Both the position numbers and the translations under genes were made by a program. The notes beneath the pieces were generated by a model that saw only the letters and a program-made list of their open reading frames with translations, made no database searches and was not told the origin of the DNA. Of a stretch of DNA of 64,000 bases, positions 1-11,693 are shown piece after piece. Each line of letters begins with the position of its first letter. Positions within the stretch are counted from its first letter, which is position 1. Source of the stretch: Ochrobactrum vermis (GTDB lineage Bacteria; Pseudomonadota; Alphaproteobacteria; Rhizobiales; Rhizobiaceae); the NCBI RefSeq assembly GCF_002975205.1, contig NZ_PCOC01000001.1, positions 1 to 64,000 on the forward strand, given 5' to 3'.

Positions 1-1584
1 ATGATGACCGGCAAATCGACGGCAACGACGGGTGATGATGCACATGCGAACCGTATCCACGGATCTTCTGCTACCGGAAACGACAAGAGCCTGGTCGAGT
101 TGAGCGGCAACGCAGGTGACGAGGTTTTCGAGCGCCTTACGGCAAAGCTGAAAGCCCGCGTCGGAACCGAGATCTATTCGAGCTGGTTCGGTCGTCTGAA
201 GCTCGACGACATCTCCAAGAGCATTGTCCGCCTGTCGGTTCCGACGGCATTTTTGCGCTCCTGGATCAACAATCACTATTCCGAACTCCTGACTGAACTT
301 TGGCAGGAAGAAAACGCCCAGATTCTCAAGGTCGAAATCGTCGTTCGTGGCGTAAGCCGCGTGGTGCGCAGCGCAGCTCCGGTGGAAGCCTGTGAAGCGG
401 CAGACAGCAAGCCCGCCGTCGCTCCGCGTGAAAAGATGGTGTTTCCTCTTGGACAGTCCTTTGCTGGACAGGCTTTCGGCGAAAAGCGCGGCTCTGCCGT
501 GGTCGCAGAATCGGCAGCGGCTTCGGGCTCGGTTCTGGGTTCGCCGCTCGACCCCCGCTATACGTTCGACAGCTTTGTCGACGGCGCATCGAATCGCGTT
601 GCACTTGCCGCAGCGCGCACCATTGCCGAAGCCGGTTCCAGCGCCGTGCGCTTCAATCCGCTTTTCATCCATGCGTCCGTTGGACTCGGCAAGACTCACC
701 TTCTGCAGGCCATTGCCGCTGCCGCGCTCCAGCGCCAGGAAAAGGCTCGCGTTGTCTATCTGACGGCTGAATATTTCATGTGGCGCTTCGCCACCGCGAT
801 CCGCGACAACAATGCGCTGTCCTTCAAGGAGCAGCTGCGCGATATCGATCTTCTCGTGATCGACGACATGCAGTTCCTGCAGGGCAAGTCGATCCAGCAT
901 GAGTTCTGCCATCTCCTGAACACGCTGCTCGACAGCGCCAAGCAGGTTGTGGTTGCTGCCGACCGCGCGCCTTCCGAACTGGAATCGCTCGATGTCCGCG
1001 TTCGTTCGCGTCTTCAGGGTGGTGTTGCGCTCGAAGTGGCGGCTCCTGATTACGATATGCGGGTTGAGATGCTGCGCCGCCGTCTGGCCGTCGCACAGGC
1101 AGAAGATTCGAGCCTCACCATTGGCGACGAGATTCTCTCTCACGTTGCCCGCACCGTCACCGGATCGGGTCGTGAACTGGAAGGCGCTTTCAACCAGCTC
1201 CTGTTCCGCCAGTCTTTCGAGCCGAATATTTCCATCGACCGCGTCGATGAATTGCTGGGTCATCTGACCCGCGTTGGCGAGCCGAAGCGTATCCGCATCG
1301 AGGAAATCCAGCGCATCGTGGCACGTCACTACAATGTTTCGAAGCAGGACCTGCTGTCGAACCGCCGCACGCGCACCATCGTCAAGCCGCGTCAGGTTGC
1401 GATGTATCTTGCCAAGATGATGACGCCGCGCTCCCTGCCGGAAATCGGCCGCCGCTTTGGCGGACGCGACCACACCACAGTTCTTCATGCTGTACGCAAG
1501 ATCGAGGATCTGGTCGGCGCCGACACCAAGCTGGCACAGGAACTTGAGCTTCTGAAGCGCCTCATCAACGATCAGGCTGCCTGA
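1..1584 (+). CDS. dnaA: Chromosomal replication initiator DnaA
   Basis: Initiator ATPase that binds DnaA boxes and opens the replication origin. Visible in the 527 residues: an N-terminal oligomerisation/helicase-loading domain (about 40-110), a low-complexity linker (about 120-180), an AAA+ domain with Walker A GLGKTH (228-233) and Walker B LLVIDD (284-289), and a C-terminal DNA-binding helix-turn-helix with the family signature GGRDHTTV (487-494). The N-terminal extension and linker make it longer than the E. coli protein (467), as is usual in Rhizobiales. The window opens on ATGATG, so the upstream promoter and any alternative start further upstream cannot be seen. dnaN follows after about 300 bp, and both probably belong to a replication cluster with recF. 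Confidence 0.97.
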   Translation: MMTGKSTATTGDDAHANRIHGSSATGNDKSLVELSGNAGDEVFERLTAKLKARVGTEIYSSWFGRLKLDDISKSIVRLSVPTAFLRSWINNHYSELLTELWQEENAQILKVEIVVRGVSRVVRSAAPVEACEAADSKPAVAPREKMVFPLGQSFAGQAFGEKRGSAVVAESAAASGSVLGSPLDPRYTFDSFVDGASNRVALAAARTIAEAGSSAVRFNPLFIHASVGLGKTHLLQAIAAAALQRQEKARVVYLTAEYFMWRFATAIRDNNALSFKEQLRDIDLLVIDDMQFLQGKSIQHEFCHLLNTLLDSAKQVVVAADRAPSELESLDVRVRSRLQGGVALEVAAPDYDMRVEMLRRRLAVAQAEDSSLTIGDEILSHVARTVTGSGRELEGAFNQLLFRQSFEPNISIDRVDELLGHLTRVGEPKRIRIEEIQRIVARHYNVSKQDLLSNRRTRTIVKPRQVAMYLAKMMTPRSLPEIGRRFGGRDHTTVLHAVRKIEDLVGADTKLAQELELLKRLINDQAA

Positions 1585-1889
1585 TCGACAAGGCATTGGC
1601 CCGAAAATCGCTATCGATTTTCGAAAAGCACGATGCGCCAGTTTGCCAGCTTAGGCGCGCCGCGTGTCCGAAAGGATGCACGGCGCTCCAGGCTTCCCCG
1701 CTATCAACGGCGGTTATCAACAAAAAGCCCGGGCCCTGTCGCTTTCCGACACGGCGCGGGCTTGCTTTTCTCCTTAAAAATCTGCCACTTTAACGGACCT
1801 TCTGGCGCCCCTGGCGCCTTATCGACAGGGGCCGTCTGCCTGCCCGTCAGATGCAGTTGCCCTGTCCCAGCGAGCGAGTGCGTTTGAAC
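1585..1889. other. dnaA-dnaN intergenic region with hairpins
   Basis: No gene is supported here. A 9-bp stem (CGAAAATCG/CGATTTTCG, loop CTAT) lies at about 1601-1622 and is followed by AAAGCACGATGCG, resembling a dispersed short repeat. A GC-rich hairpin with flanking A and T runs at about 1724-1776 could terminate dnaA transcription. Two single-mismatch DnaA-box-like 9-mers occur (TTATCAACA at 1714-1722 and TTATCGACA near 1818), too few to call an origin. Confidence 0.5.
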
Positions 1890-3008
1890 ATGCGTGTTAC
1901 CCTAGAGCGATCGAACCTTCTCAAATCTCTCAACCACGTCCATCGCGTCGTGGAGCGCCGCAACACGATACCGATTCTGTCGAACGTGCTTTTGCAGGCT
2001 GAGGGTGCAAGCCTCGCACTCAAGGCAACCGACCTTGATCTCGAGGTCAATGAAGCGACGGCCGCCATGGTGGAACAGGCTGGCGCCACGACGGTTCCGG
2101 CACATCTTCTCTATGATATCGTCCGCAAGCTGCCGGATGGTGCCGAAGTCATGCTGTCGACCAATCCGGATGGCGGCTCCATGTCGGTTATTTCCGGCAA
2201 ATCGTCCTTCCGCCTGCAATGCCTGCCGCAGTCCGATTTCCCGGAATTGACAGCAGGTGCCTTCACCCATTCCTTCCGGATTGAGGCGCAGGCGCTGAAG
2301 CGTCTCATTGACCGCACGCAGTTTGCGATCTCGACGGAAGAAACCCGTTATTACCTCAACGGCATTTTCTTCCATGCCATCGAAAGCGATGGCGCCCTGA
2401 AGCTGCGCGCTGTCGCGACCGACGGTCATCGTCTGGCGCGCGCTGAACTGGAAGCGCCGTCCGGCACGGAAGGCATGCCGGGCATCATCATTCCGCGCAA
2501 GACGGTTGCCGAACTGCAAAAACTGGTCGATGTGCCGGATGTGGTCGTTTTGGTCGAACTGTCTGATGCCAAGATCCGCTTTACGGTTGGGTCGGTGGTT
2601 CTCACCTCGAAGCTGATCGACGGCACCTTCCCGGATTACCAGCGTGTGATTCCGTCCGGCAACGACAAGAAGCTCACTATCGGCCGCCAGGAATTTGCAG
2701 CCTCCGTGGATCGCGTCTCGACCATTTCGAGCGAACGTGGCCGCGCGGTCAAGCTTTCGATTGCCGATGGCCAGCTGACGCTGACGGTCAACAATCCCGA
2801 TTCGGGCAGTGCAACCGATGAGCTGGCGGCAGACTATGATTCCGATCCGCTGGATATAGGCTTCAATTCCAAGTATCTCTTGGACATTACCAGCCAGCTT
2901 TCGGGTTCGGATGCGATCTTCATGCTGGCCGATGCCGGCTCGCCGACGCTGGTGCGCGATACCGGCGACGAAGATGTGTTGTACGTCCTCATGCCGATGC
3001 GTGTTTAA
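1890..3008 (+). CDS. dnaN: DNA polymerase III beta subunit (sliding clamp)
   Basis: The ring-shaped processivity clamp that tethers polymerase III to DNA. The 372-residue protein has the three repeated clamp domains of the family: it begins MRVTLERSNLLKSL, has the conserved LLYDIVRKLPDG and LQCLPQSDFPEL segments, and ends in the typical MPMRV, which closes the ring next to the protein-binding pocket. The start was taken at ATG 1890 because the longer reading from 1851 adds 13 residues with no family counterpart. recF begins 12 bp after the stop, so the two are probably co-transcribed. Confidence 0.97.
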   Translation: MRVTLERSNLLKSLNHVHRVVERRNTIPILSNVLLQAEGASLALKATDLDLEVNEATAAMVEQAGATTVPAHLLYDIVRKLPDGAEVMLSTNPDGGSMSVISGKSSFRLQCLPQSDFPELTAGAFTHSFRIEAQALKRLIDRTQFAISTEETRYYLNGIFFHAIESDGALKLRAVATDGHRLARAELEAPSGTEGMPGIIIPRKTVAELQKLVDVPDVVVLVELSDAKIRFTVGSVVLTSKLIDGTFPDYQRVIPSGNDKKLTIGRQEFAASVDRVSTISSERGRAVKLSIADGQLTLTVNNPDSGSATDELAADYDSDPLDIGFNSKYLLDITSQLSGSDAIFMLADAGSPTLVRDTGDEDVLYVLMPMRV

Positions 3009-3020
3009 AGAAACAGAAAC

Positions 3021-4184
3021 GTGAATAGGCCTGAATCTAATCAAAGCCGCCCGGATCGCGTTTCGATCCGGCGGCTTAAGCTTGTCAATTTCCGCAATTA
3101 TACGGAACTGTCGCTGCCGCTTGGCCCCGGCCATGTGGTGCTGACGGGTGAAAATGGTTCCGGCAAGACCAATCTGATCGAAGCGATTTCCTTTCTGTCG
3201 CCGGGGCGCGGTCTGCGCCGCGCCGCTTATGATGATGTTGCGCGCACCAACGCGCTCGACGGCTTTGCCATTCATGCCGCACTCGACTGCATGATCTATG
3301 GAGAAGCCGAAATCGGGACCGGTACGGCAGGCGGCGGTGAAAGTGGCCGTAAAGTTCGTATCAACGGCATTGCGGCCTCCGGCGACGATATGCTCGATTA
3401 CGCGCGCATCCTCTGGGTGGTGCCCTCAATGGACGGGTTGTTTACCGGAGGTGCTTCCGATCGCCGGCGTTTTCTCGACCGCATGGTGCTTGCTATCGAT
3501 ACCGCCCACGGCAAGCGCGTGCTCGATTATGAAAAAGCGATGCGCAGCCGAAACCGGTTGCTGAACGACGGCAATAATGACGACCAATGGCTGGATGCGA
3601 TTGAAAGCCAGATGGCGGAACTGGGCACGGCTATTGCCGCTGCCCGCGCCGAAGCCATGCGCCTGATCGCGGCCATGATCGAACGACTGCCCGCAGAGGG
3701 GCCTTTTCCAAAGGCTGATTGTTTTCTGGAAGGGGTGCTGGAGCAGAGAATCAATGTCGAGGCAGCACTTGATCTCGAAGAAGATTTCCGCCGTACCCTG
3801 CGGGATGGCCGGACTCGAGACCGGGCAGCAGGCCGTACGCTCGACGGTCCGCATCGCACCGATCTGATTGTCCAGCATCGCCCCAAGGCCATGCCCGCCG
3901 CGCTCTGTTCCACAGGCGAGCAAAAGGCACTGCTGATCGGTCTGGTGCTTGCCCATGCGCGACTGACGGCGGAGCTTTCCGGCATGGCTCCCATACTCCT
4001 GCTCGATGAAATTGCCGCGCATCTTGATACCGGTCGCCGTGCGGCCCTGTTCGGCATCCTCGATGAACTGGGCGGACAGGCTTTCATGACCGGCACCGAT
4101 CGTGCGCTCTTTGAAGCGCTTGAAGGGGAGGCGCAATTCTTCAACGTCTCTGCCGGTCATCTCACCAGACTGTCTGACGCCTAA
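3021..4184 (+). CDS. recF: DNA replication and repair protein RecF
   Basis: An SMC-like ATPase that helps load RecA at single-strand gaps together with RecO and RecR. The start is GTG 3021, 12 bp after dnaN. Walker A GENGSGKT is at 43-50, the ABC-type signature STGEQKALL at about 297-305, and Walker B ILLLDE at 325-330, followed by the D-loop AHLD. The 387 residues fit the family (about 360-385). The gene order dnaA-dnaN-recF is the classical replication cluster. recR lies 18 kb away in this window. Confidence 0.95.
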   Translation: MNRPESNQSRPDRVSIRRLKLVNFRNYTELSLPLGPGHVVLTGENGSGKTNLIEAISFLSPGRGLRRAAYDDVARTNALDGFAIHAALDCMIYGEAEIGTGTAGGGESGRKVRINGIAASGDDMLDYARILWVVPSMDGLFTGGASDRRRFLDRMVLAIDTAHGKRVLDYEKAMRSRNRLLNDGNNDDQWLDAIESQMAELGTAIAAARAEAMRLIAAMIERLPAEGPFPKADCFLEGVLEQRINVEAALDLEEDFRRTLRDGRTRDRAAGRTLDGPHRTDLIVQHRPKAMPAALCSTGEQKALLIGLVLAHARLTAELSGMAPILLLDEIAAHLDTGRRAALFGILDELGGQAFMTGTDRALFEALEGEAQFFNVSAGHLTRLSDA

Positions 4185-4264
4185 TTCTGATCCAAAAGCC
4201 GGTTCCGTTTGGGGGATCGTACTGTGAGGCAAAATATCCGCTGACAGCGCCTTGGGAGAGGCAT

Positions 4265-5047
4265 ATGTTTGGCGGTATGAATGCACCATCCAGACCATTT
4301 TCGTCCGAAGAACTTGAACGCTATGCGCGCCATATCGTGCTGCTGGAAATCGGCGGGCCGGGCCAGCAGAAGCTGAAGGCAGCCCGTGTGCTGATCGTCG
4401 GCGCAGGGGGGCTTGGCGCGCCTGTGCTGCAATATCTGGCGGCTGCGGGGGTCGGTACGCTCGGCATCGTCGATGACGACACGGTTTCGCTGTCGAACCT
4501 GCAGCGGCAGGTCATTCACGATACGCAAAGCGTGGGCCAGCCAAAGGTGGAAAGCGCGCTGGTTACCATTGCCCGTATCAACCCGCATGTGAAGGTCGAG
4601 GGACACCAGCTTCGCCTCGATGCGGACAACGTCGAAGCATTGATCGGCAATTATGATGTCCTGGTGGATGGTTCGGACAATTTCACCACACGCTATATTC
4701 TGGCCGATGCTGCTGCCAAGTTGGAAAGGCCGCTGGTGACGGGCGCCATGGGGCGTTTCGACGGCACGGTCACCGTGTTGATGCCCTATACGACCGGACC
4801 GGATGGCGCGCAGAACCCTTCCTATCGCGATCTCTTTCCGGAAGCCCCGCCACCCGGAACGGTGCCGACCTGTGCGGAAGCCGGTGTGCTTGGCGTCTTG
4901 CCGGGTGTGATCGGCAGTCTGCAGGCGATGGAGGTCATCAAGCTCATCACCGGTATCGGAGAGCCGCTGGTCGGTCGTCTGCTGCTTTATAATGCCCTGA
5001 ATGTCCGTTTTGAGACTATTCGCTACAAGGCGCGCAAGAAGGGCTGA
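4265..5047 (+). CDS. moeB: MoeB/ThiF-family adenylyltransferase
   Basis: Most likely molybdopterin-synthase adenylyltransferase. It activates the C-terminal Gly-Gly of the small MoaD subunit by adenylation so that it can be sulfurated for molybdopterin synthesis. The Rossmann motif GAGGLG lies at 46-51, and the family's conserved Cys sits in PTCAEAGVLG at residue 203. The 260 residues correspond to MoeB alone, with no rhodanese domain fused. A strong ribosome site (GGGAGAGG) precedes ATG 4265. Related ThiF and HesA proteins share the fold, so the sulfur-carrier partner is inferred. The aconitase X gene starts 2 bp after the stop, an unexpected operon partner. Confidence 0.85.
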   Translation: MFGGMNAPSRPFSSEELERYARHIVLLEIGGPGQQKLKAARVLIVGAGGLGAPVLQYLAAAGVGTLGIVDDDTVSLSNLQRQVIHDTQSVGQPKVESALVTIARINPHVKVEGHQLRLDADNVEALIGNYDVLVDGSDNFTTRYILADAAAKLERPLVTGAMGRFDGTVTVLMPYTTGPDGAQNPSYRDLFPEAPPPGTVPTCAEAGVLGVLPGVIGSLQAMEVIKLITGIGEPLVGRLLLYNALNVRFETIRYKARKKG

Positions 5048-5049
5048 GC

Positions 5050-6309
5050 ATGGCACTGACATTAACCGATGAAGAGCGCTCGATAGCCGCGGGCGATCAG
5101 GGAGAAGGTGCTGCGATGGCGATGCGCATCGTGGCCGATACGGCGAAACTGATGGGCGCGCCGCGCCTCATCCCGATTGCGTCCGCTCATATCGATGGCG
5201 CGCTTTATCACGGCGACAGCGGAACGCTTTTTGCAGAAAAGCTGGTTGAGGGCGGTGCCAAGGTCAAAGTTCGCTCGACGCTCAATGTCGGTTCGGTCGA
5301 TCTGACTGGCTGTTCGCGTAATCTTTTGCCGGCTTATGAAGCTGACATGGCCAAGCGTATGATGCGTGCCTATATCAAGCTCGGCTGCGAGCCGACCTGG
5401 ACCTGTGCACCCTATCAGGCCGGGCACAGGCCTGTAAAAGGCACCGATGTTGCCTGGGGCGAATCCAATGCCGTTGTGTTCTGCAATTCGGTTCTCGGCG
5501 CGCGAACCAATCGCTATGGCGACTTTCTCGATATCGCCTGCGCCATTGCGTGCCGCGCGCCCGATTATGGTCTCCATCGCAGCGAAAACCGCCGTGCCAC
5601 GGTGGTGATCGATATTTCGGCACTCGATCCGGCTTTCCTGTCTTCGGAAGTGGCCTGGCCTATACTCGGCAATCTGTTCGGTCGCAGCGTGGGGACGAAT
5701 ATCGGTGTCGTTGCGGGCAGTCCTGTCCATCCCGATGAGGACGATCTCAAGGCGTTCGGTGCGGCGTCGGCATCGGTCGGCGCTGTCGGGCTGTTTCACA
5801 TTGCGGGCGTGACGCCGGAAGCCCCCGATCTCGAGACAGCTTTGCAGCATAGCAAGCCGGAAAGTGTCATCCGCGTCACGCAGGAAATGATTGAGGCGAC
5901 CCGCAAGCGGCTTTCGACGGTCGGGCAGGTAGATCATATCGATGCGGTCGCCATTGGCAGTCCGCATCTTTCTATAATGGAATTCGACCGCCTGGAGCGC
6001 GCCATAGCGGAACGCAAGCTTGCAGTGCCGCTTTATGCCTGCACTGGCCGTCATGCGCTGGTCGAGCTGGAGAAAGACGGACGCAGGCAGGCGCTGGAAA
6101 AAGCAGGCGTCGTGATTGTTGCCGATACATGCGTGGTCGTTACACCCATTTTGCCGGCTAAAAGTGATGCTGTTCTGATGACCAATTCCGGCAAGTTTGC
6201 CCATTATGCACCCGGCAATACCGGCTATGGCGTGCTTTACGGTTCGCTGGAGGAATGCGTGGAAAGTGCTGTTGCGGGCAGGCCGGTTTTCGGGAGGCAG
6301 GCGGCATGA
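5050..6309 (+). CDS. Aconitase X catalytic (large) subunit
   Basis: The large domain of the aconitase X family, which are iron-sulfur hydro-lyases. The 419-residue protein has family features such as SAHIDGALYHGDSG, GCEPTWTCAPYQ and VVFCNSVLGARTNR. The cysteines at about 113, 119 and 145 are candidates for metal-cluster or catalytic roles. Characterised members are archaeal phosphomevalonate dehydratase and bacterial cis-3-hydroxy-L-proline dehydratase; the second is more likely in a proteobacterium, but the substrate cannot be read from sequence and no proline-metabolism gene lies nearby. It starts 2 bp after moeB, and its stop overlaps the small-subunit start (ATGA). Confidence 0.85.
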   Translation: MALTLTDEERSIAAGDQGEGAAMAMRIVADTAKLMGAPRLIPIASAHIDGALYHGDSGTLFAEKLVEGGAKVKVRSTLNVGSVDLTGCSRNLLPAYEADMAKRMMRAYIKLGCEPTWTCAPYQAGHRPVKGTDVAWGESNAVVFCNSVLGARTNRYGDFLDIACAIACRAPDYGLHRSENRRATVVIDISALDPAFLSSEVAWPILGNLFGRSVGTNIGVVAGSPVHPDEDDLKAFGAASASVGAVGLFHIAGVTPEAPDLETALQHSKPESVIRVTQEMIEATRKRLSTVGQVDHIDAVAIGSPHLSIMEFDRLERAIAERKLAVPLYACTGRHALVELEKDGRRQALEKAGVVIVADTCVVVTPILPAKSDAVLMTNSGKFAHYAPGNTGYGVLYGSLEECVESAVAGRPVFGRQAA

Positions 6310-6722
6310 GCCTTGGTGAAAGTTCTGTGCTCATTGCAGGTAAGGGTGCTGATGCTGATGCGCTGGTTCTCTCTGCGCCGATCAGCTTCTGGGGCGGTGT
6401 CGATCCGAAGAGCGGGCGCATTGCCGATGTGCGCCATCCGGAACATGGGCAAAGCATCGCCGGGCGAGTGCTGTGTCTGCCCGGAACCATCGGGTCGTCA
6501 TCGGCTGCTGCCGTGCTTCTGGAGCTGGTCCATAGCGGTTATGCGCCTGCGGCCATTGTCCTGCATGAACCGGATGCGATCCTGCTGCTTGGCCTCATCG
6601 TGGCGCGTGAAATGGGGCATGACGTGCCTATCGCCGTTGAACTCGACCGCGAGGCACAAAAGCAACTCGCCGGCCATCGGGTGACGGTCGGCGAGGATGG
6701 GATGATCGGAATCGCCGCTTAG
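6306..6722 (+). CDS. Aconitase X swivel (small) subunit, DUF126
   Basis: The partner of the preceding gene, which together with it makes a two-subunit aconitase X enzyme. The 138-residue protein carries the swivel-domain features: SFWGGVDPKSGRI near the start, the loop PGTIGSSSAAAVLLEL thought to contribute a catalytic serine, and the VLHEPDAILLLG segment. The start is ATG 6306, which overlaps the large-subunit stop by four bases and implies translational coupling. A longer reading from 6255 lies wholly inside the upstream gene and has no family match. The stop is next to a dispersed palindromic repeat. Confidence 0.85.
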   Translation: MSLGESSVLIAGKGADADALVLSAPISFWGGVDPKSGRIADVRHPEHGQSIAGRVLCLPGTIGSSSAAAVLLELVHSGYAPAAIVLHEPDAILLLGLIVAREMGHDVPIAVELDREAQKQLAGHRVTVGEDGMIGIAA

Positions 6723-6818
6723 AGCGCCGATCTGATCGAATCAGATCGGCGCTCTAAATATTTGTTTTAACGCGCATCTTTTCCGAAAACCGTTTCACAC
6801 TTTTCGGGATGCGCTCTA
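6721..6818. repeat. RIME/Bru-RS-like double-palindrome element, copy 1
   Basis: Two inverted repeats separated by an AT-rich spacer. The left one (6721-6755) has 16-bp arms beginning AGAGCGCCGATC; the right one (about 6771-6817) pairs CGCATC with GATGCG and CCGAAAA with TTTTCGG around CCGTTTCACAC. The same two-palindrome layout recurs at 26115-26215 and, inverted, at 46036-46136. It resembles the Rhizobium intergenic mosaic element and the Brucella Bru-RS repeats. It lies between convergent genes and overlaps the last codon of the downstream minus-strand gene. Confidence 0.8.
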
Positions 6819-7771
6819 ATACTGCGTGTTTCGGTCGACGATGTGTTCCAGCGTCCCGTCGCGCTCAAAAGCTTCGATCTGCCGGATGATCTGCGGCACA
6901 AGCGCGGTTGCGGATGAGCTTGCCGCCGCATGGGGGGTGATCGTCACACGTGGATGATCCCAGAGAGGGCTGCCGGTCGGCAACGGTTCCTGCGTGAATA
7001 CGTCGAGCGAAGCTGCCGAAAGAAGCCCGCGATCAAGCGCGGCCAGAATATCCGCCTCGTTCTGCAGACCACCGCGTCCGGCATTGATCAATACCGGCGC
7101 ACCGAGCGGCCCGTCGCTCTTCAGTTGCGCAAACATAGACATGGAGAGGATGCCCTTGGTGTCGGGTGTCAGCGGCAGCAGGCAGACGAAAATATCGGCT
7201 GTCTTGAGGAATTTCCCGAACCCGTCCTTGCCGTGATAGGTCTGCACGCCGTCGATTTCCTGCGGGCGACGGCTCCAGCCGGTTATGTTGAAGCCGAGAA
7301 CCTTCAGCTTTTCCGCTGCATCGCGGCCCAGCACGCCGAGGCCCATGATGCCGACCGTTACCTCATGGGCGGCAGGCTGGCGGCGATCTTCATGCCAGAC
7401 ATGATTCTGCTGCTGCTTGCGATAGCGCTGCCCAAGACGGTGATGGTCCAGCACCTGCCAGACAACATATTCCGTCATGCGCATGGTGAGATCGTCGGAG
7501 ATGATGCGCACCAGTGGCACATCGGGAATCCGGTCGTCGCGGAAGACGTGATCGACGCCTGCACCCAGCGAGAAGATGACCTTCAGATTGGGCAGGTTCT
7601 CAAGCGAACCCGGCTTTTGCTTCCAGACAAGCGCATATTTGACGGAAGGATCGTTTTCCGTGCGTTCCGTCACCACCGGACGATCCGGCGCGTGATCCCG
7701 AAATGTCTTCAGCCAGATTTCCGGATCCCAATCGGTGATCGCCAGAAGGATATTGCCCTGATCGTTATTCG

Positions 7772-7775
<4 letters not shown>
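6816..7775 (-). CDS. D-2-hydroxyacid dehydrogenase, GhrA-like
   Basis: An NAD(P)H-dependent 2-hydroxyacid dehydrogenase resembling glyoxylate/hydroxypyruvate reductase A. The 319 residues contain the Rossmann motif GLGVLG (145-150) and the catalytic triad expected for the family: Arg234 in NAGRGG, Glu263 in TQEPLP and His282 in TPHAA. It is the last gene of the yej operon, and its ATG overlaps the stop of the ATP-binding protein gene by four bases. The physiological substrate is uncertain. The operon position might suggest a role in handling imported compounds, but that is inference. Confidence 0.85.
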
Positions 7776-9423
<1,648 letters not shown>

Positions 9424-9427
<4 letters not shown>

Positions 9428-10566
9428 TGAAAAGCCTTTCGCGGATCGAAGGCGTCACGTGTTGCTTCACCGATGAAGATCAGAAGCGACAGCATCAGTG
9501 AGATGACCACGAAGCCGGTAATGCCGAGCCACGGCGCCTGCAGGTTGTTCTTGCCCTGGGCAAGAAGTTCGCCAAGCGAAGCCGAGCCGGGCGGCAGGCC
9601 GAAACCGAGGAAGTCGAGCGAGGTGAGCGTGGTGATCGAGCCGTTCAGGATGAAAGGCAGGAAGGTCAATGTCGCGACCATGGCATTGGGCAGCAGATGG
9701 CGCCACATGATCGTGCCGTTCTTCACGCCAAGCGCGCGCGCGGCGTTCACATATTCGAAGTTTCGGGCGCGCAGGAATTCAGCGCGCACGACGCCGACGA
9801 ACGCCACCCATGAAAACAAAAGCATGATGCCGAGCAGCACCCAGAAGCCGGGCGGTAATATCGCCGCAATAATCAGCAGCAGATAAAGAACGGGGATAGA
9901 GGACCAGATTTCGATGACGCGCTGGAAGATGAGATCGACCCAGCCGCCGAAATAGCCCTGAACTGCGCCTGCCGTCACGCCGATGATCGCCGAGAAGAAG
10001 GTGAGGATCAGGCCGAACAGCACCGAAATGCGGAAGCCGTAAAGCGCGCGGGCAAAGACATCGCGCGCCTGATCGTCGGTGCCGAGCAGATTGAAATTGC
10101 CGAAGCGGCAATTGGGATCGCTCACACCTTGCGGATAGCGCTGGCAGCGTTCTTCCGCCGAATAGAGCCAGAATGGCTTTGATGGCGCTGCTTCCGGTAT
10201 CTCGTTGTTCACCGTGTTGTAGGAATAGCGGACCGGCGGCCAGATGGCCCAGCCATTATTGGCGATCTCTTCCTGTATGACCGGGTCGCGATAATCGGTG
10301 ACGGCATAAAAACCGCCGAATTTCTCTTCCGGGTAATCGACAAAAACCGGCATCAGCAACTCGCCCTTGTAGGAAACGAGAATGGGCCGGTCATTGGCGA
10401 TGAATTCGGCGCAGAGTGCCGCAACGAGCAGGAACAGGAAAATCCACAGCGACCAGTAACCGCGCTTGTTGGCCTTGAAGTTCTGCCAGCGGCGCTTGTT
10501 GAGCGGTGAAAGCCACGGCCGTTTTACGGGCGTTGCGGCGGGGGCGAGGGTGGTGTCTGTCATCAC
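9424..10566 (-). CDS. yejE: Yej peptide importer permease YejE
   Basis: One of two inner-membrane channel subunits of the peptide importer (380 residues). An N-terminal membrane segment (about 38-55) is followed by a periplasmic loop of about 120 residues, longer than in ordinary DppC-type permeases and typical of YejE. Then come five further hydrophobic segments, with the coupling-helix motif [20 protein letters not shown] that docks on the ATPase. The gene overlaps yejB upstream and yejF downstream by four bases. Confidence 0.92.
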
Positions 10567-11660
10567 ACGTCCCTCCGGTCAAAGTCGATGCGCGGATCGA
10601 TCCAGGTATAGGTGAGATCGGACAGAAGACCGACCAGAAGCCCGATCAGCGAGAAGATGAAAAGATTGGCGAACACCACCGGATAATCGCGGTTGATGAC
10701 CGACTGGTAGCCAAGAAGGCCGAGCCCGTCGAGCGAGAAGATGGTTTCGATCAAAAGTGAGCCGGTGAAGAAGGCCGAGATGAAGGCGCCGGGAAAACCG
10801 GCGATCACGATCAGCATCGCATTGCGGAAGACGTGACGATAGAGAACCTGATTCTCGGTCAGCCCCTTGGCGCGGGCCGTGGTCACATATTGCTTGCGGA
10901 TTTCTTCCAGAAACGAATTCTTGGTCAGCAGCGTCGTGGTGGCGAAGGCTGAAAGAACGAGTGCTGTGACCGGCAGCACCATGTGCCACAGATAGTCGCC
11001 GATCTTGCCCCAGAACGACATCTGCGCGAAATCGGGCGAGGTGAGGCCGCGCAGCGGGAACCAGTCGAAAAACGATCCGCCTGCGAACAGCACGATCAGC
11101 AGGATCGCGAACAGGAAGCTCGGAATGGCGTAACCGACGATGATAATGGCGCTGGTCCATGTATCGAAACGGGTGCCTTCCTTGACCGCCTTGCGAATGC
11201 CGAGCGGGATCGAGATCAGATAGGACAGGAAAGTCAGCCACAGGCCAAGCGAGATCGATACCGGCATCTTTTCCTTGATGAGATCGATCACGCTGATGTC
11301 GCGGAAATAGCTGCGTCCGAAATCGAAGCGCATATAGTTCCACAGCATCTGGCCGAATCGTTCCAGCGGCGGCTTGTCGAAGCCGAATTGCTTTTCCAGA
11401 TCGGCGATGAATTGCGGGTCGAGCCCTTGCGCACCGCGATATTTGGAATTGACCGAGCCGCTGTCGACAGCGCTTTGCCCGAAATCGCCGCCACCGCCTG
11501 AAAGGCGGTCGAGAGCGTCGCCGCCCTGGCCGGAGAGCTGCGCGATCACGCGCTCGACCGGGCCGCCGGGAGCGAACTGAACCACAGCGAAAGAAATAGC
11601 CATGATGCCGAGAATCGTCGGGATCATCAGAAGCAGACGGCGGAGAATATATGCGCCCAT
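10563..11660 (-). CDS. yejB: Yej peptide importer permease YejB
   Basis: The second channel subunit (365 residues), of the DppB class. It has an N-terminal membrane helix ([20 protein letters not shown], about 12-31), a periplasmic region enriched in Gly and Asp (about 40-80), then five hydrophobic segments and the coupling motif [19 protein letters not shown]. It lies 33 bp downstream of the second binding-protein gene and overlaps yejE by ATGA. The N-terminal [10 protein letters not shown] segment is characteristic of this permease group. Confidence 0.92.
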   Translation of the reverse strand: MGAYILRRLLLMIPTILGIMAISFAVVQFAPGGPVERVIAQLSGQGGDALDRLSGGGGDFGQSAVDSGSVNSKYRGAQGLDPQFIADLEKQFGFDKPPLERFGQMLWNYMRFDFGRSYFRDISVIDLIKEKMPVSISLGLWLTFLSYLISIPLGIRKAVKEGTRFDTWTSAIIIVGYAIPSFLFAILLIVLFAGGSFFDWFPLRGLTSPDFAQMSFWGKIGDYLWHMVLPVTALVLSAFATTTLLTKNSFLEEIRKQYVTTARAKGLTENQVLYRHVFRNAMLIVIAGFPGAFISAFFTGSLLIETIFSLDGLGLLGYQSVINRDYPVVFANLFIFSLIGLLVGLLSDLTYTWIDPRIDFDRRDV

Positions 11661-11693
11661 CAGCCCGGCTTTCTCCGCAGGTTCAGGTTTGTC

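Noticed and set aside
1714..1826. Two DnaA-box-like 9-mers (TTATCAACA, TTATCGACA) after dnaA
   Set aside because: Each has a mismatch at a conserved position and there is no box cluster or AT-rich unwinding element, so this is not called as an origin.
1902..3275. 457-codon frame antisense to dnaN and recF
   Set aside because: It lies opposite two certain genes, has no ribosome site or family features, and arises from high GC third positions. The same applies to the other long antisense frames over rpsA, mccA, cyoB and tamB.
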